Shown: positions 41,199-48,907 of the stretch, in pieces
Numbering within the stretch: position 1 is the first letter of the stretch
How the letters are laid out: each line of letters opens with the position of its first letter
Source: Smaragdicoccus niigatensis DSM 44881 = NBRC 103563
GTDB lineage: Bacteria; Actinomycetota; Actinomycetes; Mycobacteriales; Mycobacteriaceae
Direction of reading: 5' to 3'
Assembly: GCF_000380645.1 (NCBI RefSeq)
Contig: NZ_AQXZ01000019.1
Span: 248,001-312,000, forward strand
Length of the DNA stretch: 64,000 nt
Program-made: the position numbers and the translations under genes
The notes under the pieces: generated by a model
Database searches by the model: none
Told to the model about the DNA's origin: nothing
What the model saw: the letters and a program-made list of their open reading frames with translations, nothing else

Positions 41199-41958
41199 CG
41201 CGAAGCTCGCCCCGCAGTTGGAGGAACCGGAACAGACCCGGCTTCCCGACGACCGCCTCGTACCGCTCGACGACCTCGTCGACAAACGCGGGGCGGTCCG
41301 CTTCCGGCAGCCGGGAGGTCCAGTCCGTGAACCCGACGGTGCACCAGCGAGTGAACTCCTCGCGCGAGCCGAAGTCCCACTCGCGGTCGACGGCCGTCTG
41401 ACCGCTGACCTCGAGCCCGGCCGATCGAGCGATTGAAGGCAGTTCGTCGGGATCGATGTGCACGTACGGCGGCTCGAATCCGGACAACGCCGATGACCAG
41501 CGCGAATCGCGGGCGACCTCCATCGCCACGTCCTCCACGCTGGGCCGGTCGCCATCGCACACGTACTGAACCAGCACGCGTCCGCCCGGCTTCAGCGCAG
41601 CGGCAATATTGCGGTACGCACGTACCTGATCCCGCACCCAGTGCAGCGCATTGAACGACACCACCAGATCGAACTGCGGCGGGTATGCCATCGTCAGCAC
41701 GTCACCGGTCTCGAACGTGACGTTCGATTGTTCACCGGCAGCTCGCGCGGCCGCGATCATCCGCGGCGACGGGTCGACGCCGATAACCGATCCATTCGGC
41801 AGACGTGCGCCAATCAGCCGCGTGACATATCCGTCGCCGCACCCGACGTCGAGGACACGTTCATCTCCGGCGACGCTGACCGTCTCCAGCGATGCCGTCG
41901 CCATGGCCCGCTGCAGTCCACTGATGTGGGCGTAGCCGGCACCGTCCCAGTCGGTCAC
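41191..41958 (-). CDS. Class I SAM-dependent methyltransferase (trans-aconitate-MT-like)
   Basis: 255 aa from GTG 41958, which overlaps the stop of the upstream small gene (GTGA). Motifs: RVLDVGCGDGYVTRLIGARL (motif I), VIGVDPSPRMIAAAR, FDLVVSFNALHWVRDQVRAY (the NALHWV string is typical of Tam-like methyltransferases) and LKPGGRVLVQYV. The substrate is unknown; Tam-like enzymes methylate small carboxylates. Confidence 0.85.
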   Translation of the reverse strand: MTDWDGAGYAHISGLQRAMATASLETVSVAGDERVLDVGCGDGYVTRLIGARLPNGSVIGVDPSPRMIAAARAAGEQSNVTFETGDVLTMAYPPQFDLVVSFNALHWVRDQVRAYRNIAAALKPGGRVLVQYVCDGDRPSVEDVAMEVARDSRWSSALSGFEPPYVHIDPDELPSIARSAGLEVSGQTAVDREWDFGSREEFTRWCTVGFTDWTSRLPEADRPAFVDEVVERYEAVVGKPGLFRFLQLRGELRGS

Positions 41959-42215
41959 CCTTCGCGCAGGAGCACGAGCGAGTCCGGGTGAACCCCGTCC
42001 TGTTTCATCGCCTCGGCCGCCGCATCGGTCTGCATGAACGCCTCAAAAGCATCCAAGTCCGGAATCTCCAGGATCAGGCCGACCCGGTTCGAGCCTCCTG
42101 GATCAACGAATGTGCGGTGCGCGACCCCGAGCTTTGAAAATTCTTGTGTGCGTACGGGCGAGCTGAGCCAGTGATCGACGTCGTCGACCTCATGAAAGAT
42201 GAGGTAGGTTGCCAT
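41955..42215 (-). CDS. Small ferredoxin-like-fold protein (ABM/Dabb-like)
   Basis: 86 aa from ATG 42215. Begins MATYLIFHEVDDVDHWLSS, then FVDPGGSNRVGLILEIPDL and DAFEAFMQTDAAAEAM, the alternating strand/helix pattern of dimeric alpha/beta-barrel proteins. No specific family is evident. It overlaps the start of the methyltransferase by 4 nt, so they are co-translated. Confidence 0.65.
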   Translation of the reverse strand: MATYLIFHEVDDVDHWLSSPVRTQEFSKLGVAHRTFVDPGGSNRVGLILEIPDLDAFEAFMQTDAAAEAMKQDGVHPDSLVLLREG

Positions 42216-42289
42216 GTCTGCGCCTTCCCGCGCTGCGTGAATGGTGGCCAGTCTCGACAGTATTCCCGCGCCACGTTCCCGTGGAAGCG

Positions 42290-43549
42290 TCAGTTGCCGC
42301 CGGTCGTGCCCGTCGGAGGTGCGTCGTCCGGTGCGAGGTGTTTTCCAATGAGCCGGAACAGGGCATCTCCGCCGTTCCCGTATTGACCTTCCGCATTGAA
42401 CGCTTCCGGCTCGTAGGTGACCGCGACCGCGATCGCGATCTTGTGCTTCGGCAGATAGGCGTTCACCGCTGCATAGCCATAGAACAGCGGATTCTGGTAG
42501 AGCCAGTCGCCCGAGATCCACAGTCCGAGTCCGTAGGTCTGGAACTCGTTGAGTGGTCGGCAGTTGGGGCAGCCCGGGATCGAGGTCGTCTTTCCGCGGA
42601 GGTCGGTCGTCGTCATCAGCTTGTACGACTCCGGCGACAGCAATTTGCCCGTCCCGACCGCGACCGCACTCTTTTCGAGGTCGTAGATGTTCGACGTCTG
42701 AATGGCACCCTGGGCGATCGTCCACGACGGGTTCCAGTACGTCGACTCCTCGTAGAACTGCTGGTCAGCGGGGATATTGAAGAACCCCCGACGTTCGGAG
42801 CTGAACGCATGCAACACCGGCTGCGGAATCTCCGCCGTCAGGTTCGGTTTGGTGTTCTTCAGATCCAGCGGGTCGAGGACCTCTGTCTGGAGGGCGTCCG
42901 CGAGCGACTTGCCGGTCACCTTCTCCAGCACGAGCCCGAGGATGACGTAGTTGGTGTGGGCGTAGTCCCAGTTCGTGCCTGGTTTGTACCAAAGCGGCTT
43001 GTTGACCGCCAGGTCCAATTGCTCCTTGGTGGTCCACATCTTGTACGGATTGGCAATCGCCTGGAGGCCGAACGCCGTGTTGCCGATGACGAAGTCCTGA
43101 TAACCCGACGTCATCTGAGCGAGCTGGTGAATCGTCACCTCGTCAGCGTGCGGGATGTCCGGTACGTACTTTGAGAGCTTGTCGTCGAGGCTGATCTTCT
43201 TCTGGTCGACGAGCTTGAGCAGCAGCGTCGACATGTACGCGATCGCGACCGCACCATTGCGGAAGTGCATATCGGTGGTCGCGGGGACACCCGTCATCGA
43301 TTCGCCGCGCGCAGCGGTGACGATCTCCTTGCCGTCGATCGTCACACGAACGATCACAGCCTTGAGGTGCGCTTCCTTCATATAGTCATCGACGATCTTC
43401 ATCACTTCGTCGGCCTTGGCCTTGTCCTGCGTGGAGAACGTCGACCCGGCTGCGGGACTCTCAGAGCGCGGCGAAGAACCGTTGGAATTGCATCCGGCAA
43501 CCAATGCGAGCGCGCACGCGAGAACAAGACCGCGTCGTTTGAGGGACAT
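42290..43549 (-). CDS. Beta-lactamase-fold lipoprotein lacking the SxxK catalytic pair
   Basis: 419 aa, ATG 43549, lipobox VAGC. It is a close paralogue of the 39897 protein (shared MHFRNGAVAIAYMSTLL, LAQMTSGYQDFVIGN, DYAHTNYVILG, EIPQPVLHAFSSERR). SxxK is Ala100 and Ile103; YxN is YAH. Full length and uninterrupted. It is separated from its homologue by three genes and lies on the opposite strand, so it is not a recent tandem copy. Confidence 0.85.
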   Translation of the reverse strand: MSLKRRGLVLACALALVAGCNSNGSSPRSESPAAGSTFSTQDKAKADEVMKIVDDYMKEAHLKAVIVRVTIDGKEIVTAARGESMTGVPATTDMHFRNGAVAIAYMSTLLLKLVDQKKISLDDKLSKYVPDIPHADEVTIHQLAQMTSGYQDFVIGNTAFGLQAIANPYKMWTTKEQLDLAVNKPLWYKPGTNWDYAHTNYVILGLVLEKVTGKSLADALQTEVLDPLDLKNTKPNLTAEIPQPVLHAFSSERRGFFNIPADQQFYEESTYWNPSWTIAQGAIQTSNIYDLEKSAVAVGTGKLLSPESYKLMTTTDLRGKTTSIPGCPNCRPLNEFQTYGLGLWISGDWLYQNPLFYGYAAVNAYLPKHKIAIAVAVTYEPEAFNAEGQYGNGGDALFRLIGKHLAPDDAPPTGTTGGN

Positions 43550-43632
43550 ACGACGAGTGTGGGCGCAAGATCACTTGTGAGGTGTCCATTTAGGACTAAT
43601 TCGATCTTCAATCCGTTGCGGAGGCTATCGCC

Positions 43633-45231
43633 ATGTCCGACATCGACGTTCTCATCGCGGGCGCCGGACCCATCGGTCTCACGGCAGCCATCGAATTGAG
43701 CAGGCGCGCAATCCGATTCCGGATTGTCGATCCTCTTCTCGAACCGCCGCAGTACGCCAAGGCGGTGGGCGTCCAACCCCGCACGATCGAGATCTTCGAA
43801 GGAATGGGCGTCGCCCGCCAGATTCTCGATGGCTCCATTCCGTTGATCGGTCAGCTTGTGTACGTAAACGGCGAACAGACCGGACGAATGGAGATGTCCC
43901 TGCCCTCGGATGTGCCGTTCGAGTCCGTCGCGATCCCGCAGTACGCGACCGAGCGAATTCTCACCGAGCATCTTCGGTCACTCGGCGGGCAGGTCGAGCG
44001 AGGCACCCAGCTGACTGCGTTCACCCAGGACGACGACGGCGTGACCGCCACGCTGACCTCGGAAGGCGGCGAGGAAACCGTTCGCGCGCGGTATCTCATC
44101 GGCTGCGACGGCGCACACAGCATTGTGCGAAAGACGTTGGGCCTGACGTTCGAAGGTGGAGCCTTCACCGAGCAGTACATGCTGGGTGACGTCGAGGTCG
44201 ACTGGTCGCTTCCCCGGGGGTACGCGATCCGCGCGACGCACCAGACCGACGGCAAGGTCGACGACGCGCTCATCTGCATCCCGCTGCCGGGGCGACACCG
44301 CTATCGCATGTCGATGCTCGTCCCCGACGATCTGGCGTCAGCACCAACGGGTGACAAGATCGCGCACGGTTTCGAAGGATCACGGAAACCCGAACTCCAC
44401 CACATTCAAGACGTCCTCGACCGCCTCGCCCCGGAACCGACAACGGCGTCGAATCTGCGCTGGTCGTCGGTGTTCCGGATCAGTCACCGAATCGTGGACG
44501 CGTACTCGAAGGGCCGCGTCTTCATCGCCGGCGATGCGGCCCACATCCACCCGCCGACGGGCGCGCAAGGCATGAACACCGGAATCCAGGACGCACACAA
44601 CCTGGCGTGGAAACTCGCCCTCGCCGTCGACGGGATCGCCGCCGACGGACTGCTCGACAGTTATGACCTAGAGCGACGACCGGTGGGCGAGGAAGTCGTG
44701 GGTCGCACGGTCCGCAGCGCGCGCGAAGGGATCGGTGCCGGACAAAAGGATCCGACGTACGTCGCCCGGCGAGAGGCTCAACTGTTGATCGATTACTCGG
44801 ACAGCCCCGTCGTCACCCCCACTCTCGCGGATGGCGAAGGACCGGTGCCGGGCACCCGTGCGCCCGATTCGACAGGCCTGCGCCGGGAGTCCGTGGTTCC
44901 CGATGTCCGTCTGTACTCGCTGCTCAGCCGCCGCGATCACACGACACTGATCTATGCCGAAGACGGCGCCGACGTGAATGCGTTCGAGAGCCTCGCGGAC
45001 CTCATCACCACCGCGGCGCACGGGCGGATGGACGTGTACGTGGTCGCAGCACCCGACGCCGAGGTCGGCGACACGACGCTTCCGGTCCTGCGCGACGCCG
45101 CAGGTGAATTCGCGCGCTTGTACTCGCCGAGCCCTTCGGAGGCGTTCGTGCTTCGCCCCGACGGCTACCTGGGCTACCGCGGTGATTCCGCGGCGGGAAT
45201 CACCGAGCACCTCCGGCGCATCTTCCGTTGA
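43633..45231 (+). CDS. FAD-dependent aromatic monooxygenase (PheA/TfdB/rifampicin-MO-like)
   Basis: 532 aa. GxGxxG FAD motif in DVLIAGAGPIGLTAAIELS, DG motif in YLIGCDGAHSIVRKTLG, and the GD motif GDAAHIHPPTGAQGMNTGIQ. Class A flavoprotein hydroxylase with a C-terminal thioredoxin-like domain. It uses NAD(P)H and O2 to hydroxylate a phenol or polyketide-like substrate. It is monocistronic and divergent from the 42290 lipoprotein. Antibiotic inactivation is possible but not shown. Confidence 0.88.
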   Translation: MSDIDVLIAGAGPIGLTAAIELSRRAIRFRIVDPLLEPPQYAKAVGVQPRTIEIFEGMGVARQILDGSIPLIGQLVYVNGEQTGRMEMSLPSDVPFESVAIPQYATERILTEHLRSLGGQVERGTQLTAFTQDDDGVTATLTSEGGEETVRARYLIGCDGAHSIVRKTLGLTFEGGAFTEQYMLGDVEVDWSLPRGYAIRATHQTDGKVDDALICIPLPGRHRYRMSMLVPDDLASAPTGDKIAHGFEGSRKPELHHIQDVLDRLAPEPTTASNLRWSSVFRISHRIVDAYSKGRVFIAGDAAHIHPPTGAQGMNTGIQDAHNLAWKLALAVDGIAADGLLDSYDLERRPVGEEVVGRTVRSAREGIGAGQKDPTYVARREAQLLIDYSDSPVVTPTLADGEGPVPGTRAPDSTGLRRESVVPDVRLYSLLSRRDHTTLIYAEDGADVNAFESLADLITTAAHGRMDVYVVAAPDAEVGDTTLPVLRDAAGEFARLYSPSPSEAFVLRPDGYLGYRGDSAAGITEHLRRIFR

Positions 45232-45282
45232 TCGGCGATGTCCACTAGCTCCAGATAATTCCGATTCGCTACATTCGACCGA

Positions 45283-46422
45283 ATGTGGCGACTGACAGGC
45301 CGATTGCTTGGTCTCCGGCCGGGTTCGCGCCGGCCGTGGATCGTCGGAGAACGAAACGGGCAGACCGCCAGCGACAACTCGTTCGCGTTCTTTCTCTACT
45401 GTCGCGACGAGCTGAAGACCGACCACGTCTACTTCGCGACGTCGGCTCACGTGCGCGCCCAACTCGCCGATAAGCGCTTCATCGTCGCCTTTGGCTCCCT
45501 CGAACACACCCGTCTCTGTCTCGTCGCCGAAGCGGCAGTCTTCAGCTGCGACATGCGGGACTGCCTATCGACCCACCTCCAACTTCCGCTGTTCAAGCTG
45601 TGGGAGAACCGGGTCAAGTTCAACCTGAGCCACGGCAGCACCGGACTGAAGCAGGATGATCTTTACTTCGCTTTTCTGACCCGGTTCAAGCCGCTGGCGC
45701 CAACCATCTGGAGCGAGTGCAACGAGCGCAGCCGCGAGGTCACGCTGCAGTCCCTCCCGGACGCTGACGTGGTCGTCACCGGATTCCCGCGCTACGACTA
45801 CCTGGTCCGAAACGTGCGTCCCCTCGCCCGCGAAAACTGGGTGATCTGTCTGACGTTCCGGGCGAAGCTCTGGCACGCGAGCACATCGGACTTCGCGAAT
45901 TCCGGCGTGTTCGCCGACCTTCTGGACATCCTGCGCGAACCGGTATTCCGCGAGGAGATGCGTCGGCAGGGCGCGTCCGTCACCGTCCTGGTTCACCACG
46001 AATACCTGCAGCATCGAGCCGTGTTCGCCGACGCCATTCCCGAGAACGTCGAGGTCGTGGGCATGAACGAAGGGGTCGCCGACCTCCTGTTGAGATCGTC
46101 GCTGCTCATCACCGACCATTCGTCGGTCGCCTGGGACATGCTCGTCATCGAGCGGCCGGTGTTCTTCTACTGGTCCGATCAGAATTCGACATCGGATGAG
46201 CACCACCCAGGTCGCGGCTTCACCGATGACGATGTTGCTGCGCTGGGCACCATCTGCCGGTCACCCGCCGAGTTGACGCTCGGCCTCAGCGAGCACTACC
46301 GCGAACCGGCGAAGCACGCGGCACACCGCGCGGCCCTGGATACCCGCTACCTGGCATTCGCCGATGACAAGAACAGCGAGCGTTGCTACCAGGTGCTGGA
46401 GACCAAGCTCAGCTCCGAATAG
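45283..46422 (+). CDS. CDP-glycerol glycerophosphotransferase family protein (TagB/TagF-like)
   Basis: 379 aa from ATG 45283. The C-terminal catalytic part carries the family's two signatures: the SHGSTG stretch (His117) and LLITDHSSVAWDML with its flanking Glu-rich EHHPGRGFTDDD. TagB/TagF enzymes transfer glycerol-phosphate onto teichoic-acid or capsule acceptors at the membrane. No other teichoic gene is nearby. It is convergent with a lipoprotein, 1 nt away. Confidence 0.82.
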   Translation: MWRLTGRLLGLRPGSRRPWIVGERNGQTASDNSFAFFLYCRDELKTDHVYFATSAHVRAQLADKRFIVAFGSLEHTRLCLVAEAAVFSCDMRDCLSTHLQLPLFKLWENRVKFNLSHGSTGLKQDDLYFAFLTRFKPLAPTIWSECNERSREVTLQSLPDADVVVTGFPRYDYLVRNVRPLARENWVICLTFRAKLWHASTSDFANSGVFADLLDILREPVFREEMRRQGASVTVLVHHEYLQHRAVFADAIPENVEVVGMNEGVADLLLRSSLLITDHSSVAWDMLVIERPVFFYWSDQNSTSDEHHPGRGFTDDDVAALGTICRSPAELTLGLSEHYREPAKHAAHRAALDTRYLAFADDKNSERCYQVLETKLSSE

Positions 46423-46423
46423 G

Positions 46424-47617
46424 TCACATCGTTGGCGGACGGTCGGGTACGAGTTCGGTCGCGATCGCCTTACCGATGGGCAGCGCGTTGTCGACCGACG
46501 CGTCCGACTTCGGTCCCAAGCTGCAGTAGACGATCACGAGGGTTTTGCTCGTGGTGTCGTAGTAGACCGCACCGTGGTAGCCGCCGTACGCCGGGTTCAT
46601 GAAGATCCAGTCGCCATCATGAACGACGCCGTAGGCGAAGAACTTCGACTTCGTGAACGGGCCGATGCCGGCGGTGGACGGCTCCATCATGGCGCTGAAC
46701 TGCTCCTTCGACAGCACCTTGCCGCTCATGAGCGCCCGGATCCAGGTCGCGACGTCACCGACCGTCGTGTTCATGTTCCCGCTGTGTAGGAATGCCGTGG
46801 GGTTCCAGAACGACGAGTCCTCGAAGACGCCCCGCTCGTTCGTGTAGCCGTGGAAGATCGGGTCGAAGATCTGCGGGGTCAGCATGACCTTGCTGTGCTT
46901 CATGGCCAACGGGTCGAGAATTCGTTCCTGGATCAGGTCACCGAGTTTCTTGCCGGTGGCCTTCTGGAGCACTTCGCCGAGCAGCACGAGGTCGCTGTGC
47001 GCGTAACCGAAATTCGTGCCGGGCTCGAACACCGGCGGGCGCGCATTGGCGTAGCCGAGCAATTCGTCCGCGGTGAAACCCTTGAACGGGTTCGCGTAGA
47101 ACGCCTTGTTCCAGTCTGGATCGGTCACGTAATCCGAGATTCCAGAGGTGCTGTCGGCGAGCATCCGCGGGGTGATCTTGTCGGCTCGCGGGAAATCAGG
47201 CAGGTACTTTGCGATCGGTTCGTCCTGCTTGAGAACGCCCTCGCCGTCGAGCTGCAGCAGCACCGTCGACAACATGGGCTCCATCGGCTGGCCGATGCGG
47301 ACCTGCATGTCTACGTTGGCCCGAACGCCGACGGGCGAATCCCCCAGCCCGCCGACCGCGACGACATCGTCGCCGCGCCAGACCCCGTACACCGCACCGG
47401 TGAGGTCGAGTTCCTTCATCTTCGCTTCGATGATGTCGACAACCTTCTCGCCGCCGGGACCGAGGTCGACGCCGTCGGAGGCTTGCGCACCGGTGCTCTT
47501 GTCGGTGCCGCCCTTGTCGGTGCTGCTCGAGCTGCACGATACGAGTCCGAGAGACATGACGACGGCGAATGCCACTGAGGCGCAACGCAGCAAGCCGCGA
47601 TGGTTCGAAAGGCTCAT
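46424..47617 (-). CDS. Beta-lactamase-fold lipoprotein lacking the SxxK catalytic pair (divergent)
   Basis: 397 aa from ATG 47617 (a GAAGGGACGG ribosome binding site upstream; the frame extends upstream with a TTG). Lipobox LVSC. Aligned with the active-site segment FRIGSVTK it reads VRIGQPME: Gln110 and Glu113. YxN is YAH (NFGYAHSDL). Otherwise a full beta-lactamase-like fold (LADSTSGISDYV, MKHSKVMLTPQIF). It is more diverged than the other two and may bind rather than hydrolyse its ligand. Confidence 0.82.
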   Translation of the reverse strand: MSLSNHRGLLRCASVAFAVVMSLGLVSCSSSSTDKGGTDKSTGAQASDGVDLGPGGEKVVDIIEAKMKELDLTGAVYGVWRGDDVVAVGGLGDSPVGVRANVDMQVRIGQPMEPMLSTVLLQLDGEGVLKQDEPIAKYLPDFPRADKITPRMLADSTSGISDYVTDPDWNKAFYANPFKGFTADELLGYANARPPVFEPGTNFGYAHSDLVLLGEVLQKATGKKLGDLIQERILDPLAMKHSKVMLTPQIFDPIFHGYTNERGVFEDSSFWNPTAFLHSGNMNTTVGDVATWIRALMSGKVLSKEQFSAMMEPSTAGIGPFTKSKFFAYGVVHDGDWIFMNPAYGGYHGAVYYDTTSKTLVIVYCSLGPKSDASVDNALPIGKAIATELVPDRPPTM

Positions 47618-47771
47618 GAGAATCCGTCCCTTCAAGGCACGTCAAATGCGCGGGCCGATTCACCGAATCTACCGGGTGCCCCCGGTACGCGAGAGTGATC
47701 TTGCCCGATCGCGCATTTTCTCCGTGCGCGCCAACAATTAGTCCGGAGATAGCACAAGAATTGCGCGACGG

Positions 47772-48095
47772 TCAGTCGACTTCGAGTTCCACCAGTCGGG
47801 ACCACCCCGTGGCACCCTCGATCATCGTGCTGACGACGGACGGCGTCGTACGGACCAACGGGCGAAGAACGTTGAGCGCCTTCTGAAAGTGTGCGCTGGT
47901 CACATGCGCTTCAGCCGCGCCGTCGGCGAACGCCTCGACAAGAACATACGTCGTCGGGTCGTCGGCGCTGCGCGACCATTCGAACCAGAGGTTGCCGTCT
48001 TCTTGCCGCGTTGCCTGCGTGAACTCGTCCACCGTGGTGAGCCATTCGTCTGCATATTCAGGCTTGACCGGAAATTTGACGACGATGAATATCAC
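47772..48095 (-). CDS. Antibiotic-biosynthesis-monooxygenase (ABM) domain protein, possible quinol monooxygenase
   Basis: 107 aa, ATG 48095. Begins MIFIVVKFPVKPEYADEWLT, then TRQEDGNLWFEWSRSADDP and VLVEAFADGAAEAHVTSAHF; the E-G-N-L-W-F-E-W core and H-x-x-S-x-H-F are hallmarks of YgiN/ABM dimeric barrels. It is divergent (38 bp) from the 48134 membrane protein gene. The substrate is unknown. Confidence 0.8.
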   Translation of the reverse strand: MIFIVVKFPVKPEYADEWLTTVDEFTQATRQEDGNLWFEWSRSADDPTTYVLVEAFADGAAEAHVTSAHFQKALNVLRPLVRTTPSVVSTMIEGATGWSRLVELEVD

Positions 48096-48133
48096 GCGAA
48101 TAACTGTAATCGCACGGACGGTAGAATTTCCCC

Positions 48134-48898
48134 GTGGTCCACGCGATATTCCAGGACATGATCGACCGGGGTCGCCTGCCGACGTTCTTCCTGCTGGCCA
48201 GCATCGTTCTCGCGTTCGTCTTCATCCGATTCAGCACCCGGATGATTCGTGCCCAGGCGTCGTGGTGGCCGGGCAATGTCTCGATGGGCGGGCATCACAT
48301 TCACCACGTGGTGTTCGGATTCGGATTCATGTTCGCGGGCGGGTTCGGACTCATTGCCGTCGCCAACGACCTGGGCGCGATCACCGCGTGCATCTTCGCG
48401 TCGATCTTCGGAATCGGATCCGCGCTCGTGCTCGACGAGTTCGCGCTGGTCCTGCACCTACGCGACGTCTACTGGACCGAGGAAGGCCGGAGTTCGGTCG
48501 ACGCGGTGTTCGTCGCGGTCGCGTTCACCGGCCTGTTCCTGCTCGGATTCCACCCACTCGGTGTCATCGCCGACTTCGACACGCTCCGCCATGAGGACCA
48601 CAGCGTCGTGATGGTCGCGATTGCCGCCTTCTTCTTCCTGGCCCAGCTCTTGCTCGTGGTCGTCGTGATCCTGAAAGGCAAGCTCTGGACCGGATTTCTC
48701 GGGATGTTCTTCCCACCCGTGCTCTTCATCGGGGCCGTTCGCGTCAGTCGCCCGGACGCACCGTGGGCCAAGAAGTTCTATGCGGCTCACCCGGCGAAAC
48801 AGACTCGAGCCATCGAGCGCGAACATCGCCTTCGGGAGCCGATGATCCGCCGGAAGATCCAGGTTCAGGAAGCGCTGGCCGGCAAGTTCGGGCCGTAG
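48134..48898 (+). CDS. Polytopic membrane protein, conserved hypothetical
   Basis: 254 aa from GTG 48134. Five or six hydrophobic segments; distinctive MGGHHIHHVVFGFGFMF (His cluster in TM2) and EFALVLHLRDVYWTEEGRSS. The C-terminal tail is long and basic. I recognise it as a type common in actinobacteria next to DUF2156 genes but cannot assign a function. It ends 9 bp before the convergent DUF2156 gene, so the two may be functionally linked. Confidence 0.7.
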   Translation: MVHAIFQDMIDRGRLPTFFLLASIVLAFVFIRFSTRMIRAQASWWPGNVSMGGHHIHHVVFGFGFMFAGGFGLIAVANDLGAITACIFASIFGIGSALVLDEFALVLHLRDVYWTEEGRSSVDAVFVAVAFTGLFLLGFHPLGVIADFDTLRHEDHSVVMVAIAAFFFLAQLLLVVVVILKGKLWTGFLGMFFPPVLFIGAVRVSRPDAPWAKKFYAAHPAKQTRAIEREHRLREPMIRRKIQVQEALAGKFGP

Positions 48899-48907
48899 TC
48901 AGCCGGC

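Noticed and set aside
38264-47617. Antibiotic-resistance beta-lactamases
   Set aside because: They are lipoproteins of the class C/EstB-like fold; three lack the catalytic Ser and Lys, and none shows a specific resistance-enzyme signature.
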